49,603 nt of DNA. It comes from a virus. The stretch is taken from the IMG/VR virus record IMGVR_UViG_3300013102_000039, positions 1 through 49,603 of that record; one strand, given 5' to 3'. Below are positions 31,137 through 37,675 of the stretch, piece after piece (position 1 is the first letter of the stretch; every line of letters begins with the position of its first letter). Made by a program: the position numbers and the translations under genes. Below the pieces are notes generated by a model. That model was not told the DNA's origin and ran no database searches. It saw nothing but the letters and a program-made list of their open reading frames with translations.

Positions 31137-31526
31137 GTGGAAGGTACCGAGAACAGCAACACCCAGGGCGCGCCGGACCCTGGCGATGTCGCGAATGGCG
31201 CAGCGGCTGCAGCAGCTGGCCAAGCGACCGCACCAGCCGCCGCTGCTGCACCAGCCAAGCCTGCCGCTGCCAAGGCTGCCGGCAAGCCGGGCAAAAAGAA
31301 CGGCGGCACCGCTGGTGAAGCCGAAGCAAACCCAGCTGCCAAAACCAACCCCAACCCGCAAACCGTCGAAGTCTGGCCCCTGCGTTCCTACCAAGACGCC
31401 GGCGAGATCAAGCGCCGCGGGGGCAAAAGCTACAGCGTACCCAAGCGGCACGCCGATGCACTGATCGCCCGTGGCCTGGCCACTGACGAGCAGCCGGCTA
31501 AGGCCAAAACCGACAGCACCGAGTAA
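31137..31526 (+). CDS. Ala/Pro-rich head-region protein (129 aa)
   Basis: A 129-aa protein starting with GTG. Residues 20-65 are a low-complexity Ala/Pro/Lys linker; the C-terminal 50 residues (VEVWPLRSYQDAGEIKRRGGKSYSVPKRHADALIARGLA) form a small conserved domain found in phage proteins between capsid and connector genes. It may decorate or stabilise the head; that is inferred. A GGCGCCC/GGGCGCC hairpin without T run (31100..31118) precedes it and may tune expression after the capsid gene. Confidence 0.7.
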   Translation: MEGTENSNTQGAPDPGDVANGAAAAAAGQATAPAAAAAPAKPAAAKAAGKPGKKNGGTAGEAEANPAAKTNPNPQTVEVWPLRSYQDAGEIKRRGGKSYSVPKRHADALIARGLATDEQPAKAKTDSTE

Positions 31527-31537
31527 GGAGCCATCCC

Positions 31538-31846
31538 ATGCCCATGCCGACCCTCGCGGACCTCAAAACCCACCTGCGGATCCGGCATGGGCATGAGGAT
31601 GCCGATTTGCAGATGAAACTGGACGCGGCCATCGACAACGCCAGCCAGTTCATCAACCGCCCGATACCCTGGGCGGACGAAGCCGGCGAGCCCGTGGACG
31701 TGCCCAACAGCGTGCGCCTGGGCATCCTCATCATCGCCGCCGAGCTGTACACCAACCGCGAACAGTCGGTGGTGGGCACCATCTACACGTCCATCCCCAA
31801 GGCCGAGAACATGCTGCACTTCTACCGCGTGGGGCTGGGCATATGA
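31538..31846 (+). CDS. Head-tail connector (HK97 gp6-like)
   Basis: A 102-aa protein matching the gp6-like/QLRG connector pattern: TLADLKTHLRIRHGHEDADLQMKLDAAIDNASQFI, then PNSVRLGILIIAAELYTNRE. It would form the ring below the portal. The opening is helical, as expected for the adaptor family. It overlaps the next gene by 4 bp. Confidence 0.88.
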   Translation: MPMPTLADLKTHLRIRHGHEDADLQMKLDAAIDNASQFINRPIPWADEAGEPVDVPNSVRLGILIIAAELYTNREQSVVGTIYTSIPKAENMLHFYRVGLGI

Positions 31847-32391
31847 GAGCAGGGCGCCTCAACACCCCGGCCACGCTGCTGGAGCTGAACGCCGAGATCC
31901 AGGCCTGCGAGCTCGACTGGATGTGGTTCGGCATCGACACCAAGGAGAGCGCCGAGCCGCCGTACCCCACCGGCCTGCGTAATCCCGCCAAGGTCGCCAT
32001 TCGCGCCTGGTGGGACGAACGGCTGCGCCAGGGCCGCTACCTGCGTACCGAGCACCGCCTGTTTCACATCGACAGCGCGCGCGACTACCGCGGCGACCGC
32101 GCCGAACTGGCGATCACCGCCACCGAGTTCATCGGTGAGCCTGCCCAGCTGGTGAGGGCTGGTCGGCCTCCGCGCAGGGTGCGGGTGTTCCTTGACATGC
32201 AGAGCCCCTGGCGTGACGAGAACGGCCAGGTCATCGACTACCGCACCCGCGCCGAGATCGCGCTGATCGAGGCGGGCAGGGTGCACACAGACGACAGGCT
32301 TACCGTCGGCGGTGTCACCTACCTGGTGACCGCGTTGCCCAACGACATGGACGACGGCATCGTCCGCAACATCTGGTTGGAGCCGCTCTGA
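31843..32391 (+). CDS. Head closure / head-tail joining protein
   Basis: A 182-aa protein with the opening MRAGRLNTPATLLEL of head-closure (stopper) proteins and the strand segment RTEHRLFHIDSARDYRGDRAELAITATEFIG. A second half (VRVFLDMQSPWRDENGQ to LTVGGVTYLVTALPNDMDDGIVRNIWLEPL) reads like another small joining domain, so two head-tail joining modules may be fused. It is coupled to both neighbours. Confidence 0.8.
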   Translation: MRAGRLNTPATLLELNAEIQACELDWMWFGIDTKESAEPPYPTGLRNPAKVAIRAWWDERLRQGRYLRTEHRLFHIDSARDYRGDRAELAITATEFIGEPAQLVRAGRPPRRVRVFLDMQSPWRDENGQVIDYRTRAEIALIEAGRVHTDDRLTVGGVTYLVTALPNDMDDGIVRNIWLEPL

Positions 32392-32999
32392 TGGACATGG
32401 GAGTACGGCTGGTGGGCAATGAGCTTGCCCGGGCCAGGCTGGCCCAGATCAACCGCAGCATCGAACCAGTGCTGCGCGGCGCGCTGAATACCACGGCTAC
32501 CAAAACTCGCACCGAGCGCTATGTGAAACGCATGGGCGGCGTGTTCAAGTCGTCCATCCTCGGCGCCCGCCTGGGCAGTGCGGATGTCCGCGGCAAGCTG
32601 ACCATCAAGCGCGCCCGCAAAGGCCGGATGAACAGCCGCATCATCCCGTCCAGCTCCGGCGTGCGGGTCGACGATTACCGGCGTTGGTTCTTCGAGTGGG
32701 TCAGCCCGACTCGTGCCCGGGTGTATGTAATGGGGCTGCGCGGCAAGAAGCTCGCCGCTGGCTTCGTCAACCCGGCCAGCATCGGCCAGAAGCCTCTGGC
32801 CACCCGCGGTGACAAACGCACAGCCAACAAGAACTACCGGCGCAACCTCAAGCTGCAGACCGCCATGGGCCCTTCGATGGCCTACTGGTTCCTGCAACTG
32901 ACGGGCGCCGAAACCATCCGCTGGACGAACACCTTCCTGCGGCAAGAATTCGAACGCCGTGTGCGGCGAGAGATCGCCCGATACGGCGGAGGCGTCTGA
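32391..32999 (+). CDS. Neck/minor tail protein (gpZ-like)
   Basis: A 202-aa basic protein in the position of lambda Z or HK97 gp10. It has an N-terminal helix (NELARARLAQINRSIEPVLRGALNTTATKTRTERYVKRMGG) typical of neck proteins, a central strand region, and a C-terminal FLRQEFERRVRREIARYGGG helix. It helps complete the tail before joining to the head. The ATG overlaps the previous stop (TGATG). Confidence 0.75.
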   Translation: MDMGVRLVGNELARARLAQINRSIEPVLRGALNTTATKTRTERYVKRMGGVFKSSILGARLGSADVRGKLTIKRARKGRMNSRIIPSSSGVRVDDYRRWFFEWVSPTRARVYVMGLRGKKLAAGFVNPASIGQKPLATRGDKRTANKNYRRNLKLQTAMGPSMAYWFLQLTGAETIRWTNTFLRQEFERRVRREIARYGGGV

Positions 33000-33142
33000 T
33001 GCGAACCACCTCTGTTCCGCCCGCGCCTCCGGCGCCGCCACCGTGCCGGCTGGTCTGCACCGCATGTGGGGATATCACGGAAACGCGGCGGCACACGCAT
33101 TGGCTGTGTCGGCTGCGGGTCTGGTTGGGAGGTGAGCCATGA
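32999..33142 (+). CDS. Tiny Cys-containing protein (47 aa)
   Basis: A 47-aa frame starting at the TGATG overlap with the neck gene and ending in ATGA overlap with the next gene. The N-terminus is proline-rich (PPAPPAPPPCR), followed by C-x2-C (CTACGD) and a further HTHWLCRL, enough for one zinc site. Both-side coupling supports it. Function unknown. Confidence 0.6.
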   Translation: MRTTSVPPAPPAPPPCRLVCTACGDITETRRHTHWLCRLRVWLGGEP

Positions 33143-33573
33143 TCAAGGCCACCCAGGTCACCAAGGCGCTGCGCGATCAGCTCGAGCAGATCCGCTCGGC
33201 CAACGGCTACTACACCGACCTCAAGGCAGTGTACGGCCCCCAAGACAAACCCAGCGAAAGGCCGCCGCTGCCCTACGCCCTGGTGCGCTGGGCCAGCGAC
33301 GTGCGCACCGACCTGGCCGTGACCCAGGCGCTGCGCGCGCGCAGCTTCGAGATCGAGGTGTTCTTCAGTAAGGCCTGCGACGAAGAGGATCTCGACGCCG
33401 TGCACGTCGACATCCTGCGTTGCCTGGGCATCGGGCAAGACCAGCCCGACCGCAAGTTCCCGGGCCTGCTGGAAGGTGAAGACGAGGCCATCCCGCGCTG
33501 GGCCAGCAACGGCGAAACCACCCACAGCATCACCATCACCGTCGGCGTGCAGTACGCGCAGACCTACAACTGA
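33139..33573 (+). CDS. Tail terminator-like protein (gpU-like)
   Basis: A 144-aa protein in the tail-terminator position between neck and tail-tube genes. ATQVTKALRDQLEQIRSANGYYTDLKAVYG, then PLPYALVRWASD and SFEIEVFFS, is the usual pattern for phage tail terminator/minor tail U proteins. It caps the growing tail tube and contacts the head. Coupled by ATGA to the small gene upstream. Confidence 0.78.
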   Translation: MIKATQVTKALRDQLEQIRSANGYYTDLKAVYGPQDKPSERPPLPYALVRWASDVRTDLAVTQALRARSFEIEVFFSKACDEEDLDAVHVDILRCLGIGQDQPDRKFPGLLEGEDEAIPRWASNGETTHSITITVGVQYAQTYN

Positions 33574-33596
33574 CGGCCCCAGGCCAGGAGAAGCAC

Positions 33597-33776
33597 ATGA
33601 AGCTGAAGGCGATCACGCCCCAGTACGTCGAGGGCCGCCTGGTGCCGCCCGGCAAGCAGTTCGAAACCACTGAAGCCGACGGTGCGCGGCGCATCGAGGA
33701 GGGGGGGGCCAAGCCAGAAATCCCCACTACTACCAAGACCACCAAAGCCAAGGCCTCGGCCGAAGGCGCCCAGTAA
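33597..33776 (+). CDS. Small tail-region protein (59 aa)
   Basis: A 59-aa protein with an AGGAG ribosome site. A short fold (LKAITPQYVEGRLVPPGKQFETTEADGARRIEEGGA) is followed by a Thr/Lys/Ala-rich tail. Its folded half resembles the C-terminal domain of the 129-aa head-region protein at 31137 in style (short SH3-like element). Role unknown; it precedes the tail-tube gene by 12 bp. Confidence 0.65.
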   Translation: MKLKAITPQYVEGRLVPPGKQFETTEADGARRIEEGGAKPEIPTTTKTTKAKASAEGAQ

Positions 33777-33788
33777 GGAACCGCCAGC

Positions 33789-34577
33789 ATGCTTTACACC
33801 CAACTTTTCCGCGGCCCTTGCGGCGTCGCGCCGTATCCGTCGTTCGCGTTCGAAGAGCTGTTCAAGCTGCAGAACGTTACCGCCGAACCCGAGCAGACCG
33901 AAATCGTCATCCAGGACCCGAGCCGAATTGGCTTGCCGGAGCTGGACGGCGTCAATTCCGTGACCGCCATCAACATCACCGGCGAGGCCGTGAGCTTCAG
34001 CCCAGCGGCTGCCGCCGTGGCCCTGTACGGCTCAGTCGAGCGCGTTCCGGCCGGCACCGCCGAGGAAGAGCAGCACGACGCCTACGTCGACCGCACCATC
34101 CGCCTGGCAAACATACCCCTTGTGGTCACCAGTGTGACCGCCGTGGGCGGCGGCACGACCTACACGCGCGGCGTCGACTACTCCGTCACCCCGGGCGGCA
34201 TCCGCGTGCTGATCGGCGGCGCCCTGGCCGCTGCCATCAACGCCACCGTCGCCCCAGCGGATGGCGGGCTCAAGCGCCTGCCGATCGAGGTGAACTACAG
34301 CTACCCGACCGTGGATGTCATCAAGCCATTCACACAGGGCCGCAAGTTCTTCCGCGTGATGTTCGAGCAGATCAACGAAGCCGGCGACGGCGAGAAGCGC
34401 CGCATCACCTGCTTCTACGCACGCATCAGCCTCAACGGCGGCATGCCGCTGAACCAGGCTGCTGAGTTCGGCGTGATCCCGGTATCCATTCGCCTGCTGT
34501 CGGATCCGAACATCTTCGACGTCGGTGAGGCATCGATCTGGGAATGGGAAGTGCAGAACACCGATGAAGCGGCGTGA
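33789..34577 (+). CDS. Major tail (tube) protein
   Basis: A 262-aa protein located between tail terminator and chaperone genes, as for siphophage tube proteins. Beta-rich throughout, with repeated Val/Thr strands (SVTAINITGEAVSF, VTSVTAVGGGTTYTRGVDYSVTPGGIRVLIGG) and an acidic C-terminus. Assignment is by position, size and strand pattern; no unique motif is available. A terminator follows at 34698, allowing high expression of the tube gene relative to later genes. Confidence 0.8.
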   Translation: MLYTQLFRGPCGVAPYPSFAFEELFKLQNVTAEPEQTEIVIQDPSRIGLPELDGVNSVTAINITGEAVSFSPAAAAVALYGSVERVPAGTAEEEQHDAYVDRTIRLANIPLVVTSVTAVGGGTTYTRGVDYSVTPGGIRVLIGGALAAAINATVAPADGGLKRLPIEVNYSYPTVDVIKPFTQGRKFFRVMFEQINEAGDGEKRRITCFYARISLNGGMPLNQAAEFGVIPVSIRLLSDPNIFDVGEASIWEWEVQNTDEAA

Positions 34578-34697
34578 AATAAGTTCATTGGCTGGCAATT
34601 GCTGAAATAATGCTCACAGCCACACTAGATGTAGTGTTTGAGCGCAGCAGGTAAGAGGACCTTTACCTATGCGTAAAGTGTTCCAAGCCAAAAAGCA

Positions 34698-34734
34698 AAA
34701 CCCCCGAGAGGCTGGCACCTTCGGGGGTTTCTCA
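34698..34734 (+). terminator. Terminator after the tail-tube gene
   Basis: A ten-bp stem AAACCCCCGA/TCGGGGGTTT (34698..34707 with 34721..34730) with an inner AGG/CCT pair in the loop, followed by a weak T run (TTTCTCAT). It separates the tail-tube gene from the moron block and probably reduces readthrough. Confidence 0.7.
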
Positions 34735-34811
34735 TCCCACACCTTGAGTCAGCAAGGGGCAGAACATTGCTCAATTATAGGCCCAAACACCGGGTCAAGG
34801 TAGAAGGACAT

Positions 34812-34922
34812 ATGCATCCAGAAGACGCAGGCGTCGTCGGGAAAAGGCTGGCCAATGCAGCGATGCTCGCCGCTCTGCTCTTCGGCGTTGCCGCAATTCT
34901 TTACGCTGTGCGCTGGTGGTGA
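34812..34922 (+). CDS. Tiny membrane protein (36 aa), moron
   Basis: A 36-aa frame with one hydrophobic helix (LANAAMLAALLFGVAAILYAV) and an RWW end, preceded by AAGGA close to the ATG. It lies after the tail-tube terminator and converges on the 199-aa membrane-protein gene. Single-helix peptides like this can be toxins or phage inhibitors, but nothing more can be said. Confidence 0.5.
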   Translation: MHPEDAGVVGKRLANAAMLAALLFGVAAILYAVRWW

Positions 34923-34928
34923 GGCATT

Positions 34929-35528
34929 TCAGTGCCACCACCGCCAGATCCGCACCTTATTCCGGTACCTAAGCAGCTGGGTCGCTCGCCCAGAGAAGCG
35001 AAGCCACGCCAGCTCGAAGGCATACATCGGTGCACCCGCAATAGCAGCCTTGGCTGGCGACGCTGCCAGTGGGCCTTCGGGAAGATAGACAATCTCTTTC
35101 AGCCCTAGCGCCAATACCCATATTCCTAGCCAAAGCACCATGATGATGAAGCAGGTGTGACCTCGGCTCTGCTCACGATTAATCCACGGTTCATCGAACC
35201 GGTACTTCCTGATCCACACAGCGTCCTTCTTCTTCCAACGCCTGACTTCTCGCCTGAACCAGCCTCGAGCATCGCGGATGGCGATTCGCTGTTGTCCTGT
35301 CAGCAGTAGCGGCTTCTTCGGTTCGCGTCTTGGACGGCCGGAGAGGCGCGCCGCAAGTCCTGATAGGCGAACCCTTAGCCGGCCAAACCAGGCTTTGATT
35401 TTTCCTGCCATGGCCAGAACGAAAGCAAGTGCCAGGTATTTGATGCTCTCGGTGAAACCGAGCTCGAAAGCCAGTTCAACAAGCCATGCCCAGAAGGCGC
35501 TTGGCGATGACAGAAAGTCCATATTCAC
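34929..35528 (-). CDS. Membrane protein moron under a LexA-like box (199 aa)
   Basis: A 199-aa very basic protein with hydrophobic segments at about 29-41 (KYLALAFVLAMAG) and 125-143 (CFIIMVLWLGIWVLALGL), and a long Arg/Lys-rich region between them (KAWFGRLRVRLSGLAARLSGRPRREPKK). It is read against the late operon from a GGGAG site. A LexA-like box lies 50 bp upstream, with a GTAGTAG element in exactly the same arrangement as for the gene at 36105. Function unknown; inner-membrane cargo is likely. Confidence 0.75.
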   Translation of the reverse strand: MNMDFLSSPSAFWAWLVELAFELGFTESIKYLALAFVLAMAGKIKAWFGRLRVRLSGLAARLSGRPRREPKKPLLLTGQQRIAIRDARGWFRREVRRWKKKDAVWIRKYRFDEPWINREQSRGHTCFIIMVLWLGIWVLALGLKEIVYLPEGPLAASPAKAAIAGAPMYAFELAWLRFSGRATQLLRYRNKVRIWRWWH

Positions 35529-35578
35529 TCCCGGGCTAAAGGCGGGCGAACCTACTACCCATCGCCGTCCGGGGGTAG

Positions 35579-35594
35579 CTGGAGTTTCATACAG
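35579..35594 (-). promoter_or_regulatory. Candidate LexA box in the moron block (left)
   Basis: On the minus strand CTGTATGAAACTCCAG fits CTG-N10-CAG and shares CTGTATG with the boxes at 4481, 12058 and 36647. It lies 50 bp upstream of the 199-aa gene and about 60 bp upstream of the divergent GNAT gene, so it could control either. Confidence 0.62.
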
Positions 35595-35655
35595 CTCAAC
35601 GTTGGAGCAGGCGGGGAAAGGTAGTAAGGTTCAGGCTTCAAATAGGAGCCGGGGA

Positions 35656-36078
35656 ATGGCGAAGGAAACCAATCTGCAATTTGCAGCAGCTCACGAAATA
35701 GAGATCCTTCAGGAGTTACTGGACAAGGATACGAATAACGCGATCAAGCGCGTTCGTAACGGCAGCCCGATTCTTGGTGAGGTTGTGCTGGTTGTCGAGT
35801 ACGGAGGTGAGATTGCCGGTTTTTTGACATACCGAAGTAGCGCTCCAGAAATCTTCCCGCTGGTAATCTTCGACGAATACCGCAGGCTGGGTATTGGAAT
35901 CTCGGCTGTTCGACTGCTTGTGAATATGCTGAGAAATGAGCGAATTTCCGAGTTGATAATTGATGTAGTAGAGGGCGCTGAGCGCTTCTGGGAGAAGGCT
36001 TTTGATGGCTTTGAAAGCAAGCATGTCGACGGTCGTAAGTACAGGATTTCGATATTAAGCAATGAGGGTGGAACATAG
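35656..36078 (+). CDS. GNAT-family acetyltransferase, moron
   Basis: A 140-aa protein with GNAT features: strand VLVVEYGGEIAGFLTYR, then PLVIFDEYRRLGIGISAVRLLVNML, where R76-R-L-G-I-G81 is the acetyl-CoA pyrophosphate loop (R/Q-x-x-G-x-G), and a C-terminal AERFWEKAFDGFE segment. It would acetylate a protein or small molecule; the target is unknown. An AGGAG site lies nine bases before the ATG. It is an inserted gene between tail tube and tail chaperone and does not look structural. Confidence 0.88.
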   Translation: MAKETNLQFAAAHEIEILQELLDKDTNNAIKRVRNGSPILGEVVLVVEYGGEIAGFLTYRSSAPEIFPLVIFDEYRRLGIGISAVRLLVNMLRNERISELIIDVVEGAERFWEKAFDGFESKHVDGRKYRISILSNEGGT

Positions 36079-36104
36079 GCCTTTATTGAGGAAGCCTAAC
36101 GGCA

Positions 36105-36596
36105 TCACGTTAGGACTGTACGAATTAACTCGACTGCTCGGGGCAAATTGTCCATACCTAAGTCCAATAGTCGAGTCGTGAGGTGTTTTATGGAATCGGC
36201 AGGAAGTTCTCTTACAGATTGAAGAAGGCGATTCTTCTCTTCGCTGGGAATGGGCGCCTCTGAAAGTCGAAGCTCAATCAGATCTTTCAGGGTATCTTCG
36301 TGGAACCTAACTGTTACCACGCCTCGAATGGCAGTAAGCCCACCGTCGTCAGCCAAGAAGTCGAGGCCGGACGCAGTAATCTGCGGGGAATTAGAGAAGT
36401 CGACGCCGTCCGAATGTTTGATGAATTTGGCGAAAACCAATTTATGTTCTGCGAGGTAAGCCATGTTGGCAATGCCAACTTCGTAGTCGCAGCCCACGTT
36501 CTCAATCACATGGAAATCTGAGTTGGGATAGACGGAGGCGAGCTGTTTTAAGAGCTGTAGCTGAATGGCACGGTCGAGCTTCACTATGGCCTCCAT
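36105..36596 (-). CDS. Hypothetical moron under a LexA-like box (163 aa)
   Basis: A 163-aa protein. The N-terminal half looks like a winged-helix unit (KLDRAIQLQLLKQLASVYP, then AYLAEHKLVFAKFI, then ITASGLDFLADDGG). The C-terminal half is a long helical region (HLTTRLLDLGMDNLPRAVELIRTVL) with a VTVRFHEDTLKDLIELRL segment. It may be a transcription regulator or toxin-like cargo. Upstream it shares a LexA-like box and GTAGTAG spacing with the gene at 34929. Confidence 0.78.
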   Translation of the reverse strand: MEAIVKLDRAIQLQLLKQLASVYPNSDFHVIENVGCDYEVGIANMAYLAEHKLVFAKFIKHSDGVDFSNSPQITASGLDFLADDGGLTAIRGVVTVRFHEDTLKDLIELRLSEAPIPSEEKNRLLQSVRELPADSIKHLTTRLLDLGMDNLPRAVELIRTVLT

Positions 36597-36646
36597 GGCC
36601 TGATTCGTAGGGTATGAGGCTACTACTCGGCAGCTACCACGGGAAG

Positions 36647-36662
36647 CTGGGCTTTCATACAG
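36647..36662 (-). promoter_or_regulatory. Candidate LexA box in the moron block (right)
   Basis: On the minus strand CTGTATGAAAGCCCAG. It lies 50 bp upstream of the 163-aa gene, with a GTAGTAG element 23 bp before the start codon. Both distances are identical to those of the box at 35579, so the two upstream regions are copies. The divergent zinc-ribbon gene begins 84 bp to the right. Confidence 0.62.
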
Positions 36663-36745
36663 CCCGCCAGAGCCTAGAATCTTCCTGGGTTTCGGCGTTG
36701 GCTCTGCAGTGTTAGATTCCGCCTATTGAATGGGAGGGAAGCCAC

Positions 36746-37081
36746 TTGAAGTGTCCTAATTGCCAGTACGACCCGACAATGTCTGAGATCCAGCGAAGCC
36801 CTGCCGATTGCGTGAAGTGCGGTATCCACTACGACGCTTTCTACAAGCAGCAGGCAGAGAAGGCCGCGCAATCGGCAAGCGCGCCAGAGGTATCGGGAGC
36901 ACTAGCGAATTATCCTGGCGCTAGGCCCGTCGTGGTGATGGACATCAACATGAGCTTCGGCTCGATGGTTCGTTTCATGGTGAAGTGGGCGATCGCCTCA
37001 ATACCGGCGCTGCTGATCCTATTCCTGCTGTTGGTGGGTCTATCGTCGGTTTTCAAAGTTTTAATGATGCTGCTCCGCTGA
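36746..37081 (+). CDS. Zinc-ribbon membrane protein moron (111 aa)
   Basis: A 111-aa protein starting with TTG behind GGGAGGGAA. Its N-terminus holds C-x2-C (CPNC) and a second C-x2-C (CVKC) that form a zinc ribbon; the C-terminus is one long hydrophobic helix (about 78-108, ASIPALLILFLLLVGLSSVF). Such zinc-ribbon/TM proteins are often encoded as cargo in prophages. Role unknown. A terminator follows at 37100. Confidence 0.78.
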   Translation: MKCPNCQYDPTMSEIQRSPADCVKCGIHYDAFYKQQAEKAAQSASAPEVSGALANYPGARPVVVMDINMSFGSMVRFMVKWAIASIPALLILFLLLVGLSSVFKVLMMLLR

Positions 37082-37099
37082 TCGCATCATCAGTCCAAT

Positions 37100-37122
37100 A
37101 ACCCGCTTAGGCGGGTTTTTTT
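37100..37122 (+). terminator. Terminator between the moron block and tail chaperone
   Basis: AACCCGC (37100..37106) pairs with GCGGGTT (37111..37117) around TTAG, followed by seven T. It closes the moron block and lies only 12 bp before the chaperone start, so late transcription must pass through it. Confidence 0.88.
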
Positions 37123-37133
37123 ATGGGTGAAAT

Positions 37134-37499
37134 ATGGCAAACCTCAAACAACTTTTTGCCGACGCTGAGCCGGTCGAGCTGCGCGGGCGTCAGGTGCTGG
37201 TGCGGTCGGTGGCACTGCGACATTTCGAACTCTATGGGCGTTCCGCTTCTGCGCTTGTCGAGGTGCTGGCCAGCGCCTCGGTACAGAAGATCAACCACTA
37301 CGCGGCCACGCACACCGGCGAGCTGAAGAAGATGCTGCGCGTGACAACCAACCTCAACTGGTTTGCGCTGTGGCGCCTTTCTGCCAGTGATGCCGTGCGC
37401 CTGGCTGCAGAGGTAGTACGGGTGAACTCCGGGTTTTTCGCCGAAGCCCTTCCGGATCTGGCAAGGGCGCTGAATGGAGCACCGTTGTCCAGCGACTGA
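37134..37499 (+). CDS. Tail assembly chaperone (gpG-like)
   Basis: A 121-aa protein directly before the tape measure gene, the position of lambda G. The fold is helical (VRSVALRHFELYGRSASALVEVLASASVQKINHY, then DAVRLAAEVVRVNSGFFAEALPDLARALNG). An overlapping frame shifted by -1 extends it by about 60 residues. It is expected to keep the tape measure soluble during tail assembly. Confidence 0.82.
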   Translation: MANLKQLFADAEPVELRGRQVLVRSVALRHFELYGRSASALVEVLASASVQKINHYAATHTGELKKMLRVTTNLNWFALWRLSASDAVRLAAEVVRVNSGFFAEALPDLARALNGAPLSSD

Positions 37500-37675
37500 T
37501 AAGCGCTGGGCACTCTCTGCATGAAGTGCGCGAGTACACGCTGGCCCAGGTGGAGGCATACCTCGACGCCATTGCGGCGAGCGAGAAAGAGCACCGCCGT
37601 TTCCGGCTGATCAGCCTGCGCGCCGCCAAGGCCAAGCCCGACACGTTCAAGCGCTTACTGAAGGAGTTCGACTGA
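37391..37675 (+). CDS. -1 frameshift extension of the tail chaperone (gpT-like part)
   Basis: The -1 frame is open from 37391 (after a stop at 37388) to the TGA at 37673. It lacks a good start codon, but encodes a phage-like segment (VREYTLAQVEAYLDAIAASEKEHRRFRLISLRAAKAK) ending KRLLKEFD directly at the tape-measure ATG. Siphophages make a G-GT fusion by programmed -1 slippage here. The best slip candidate is GTTTTTC (37433..37439, codons TTT TTC), which is not an ideal heptamer, so the exact site is open. Confidence 0.7.
   Translation, partial: CRAPGCRGSTGELRVFRRSPSGSGKGAEWSTVVQRLISAGHSLHEVREYTLAQVEAYLDAIAASEKEHRRFRLISLRAAKAKPDTFKRLLKEFD

Noticed and set aside
34669-34803. A 44-codon frame (MRKVFQAKKQNPREAG...) after the tail-tube gene.
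   Set aside because: It runs through the terminator stem at 34698..34730 and has no clear ribosome site; more likely a transcribed leader or chance.
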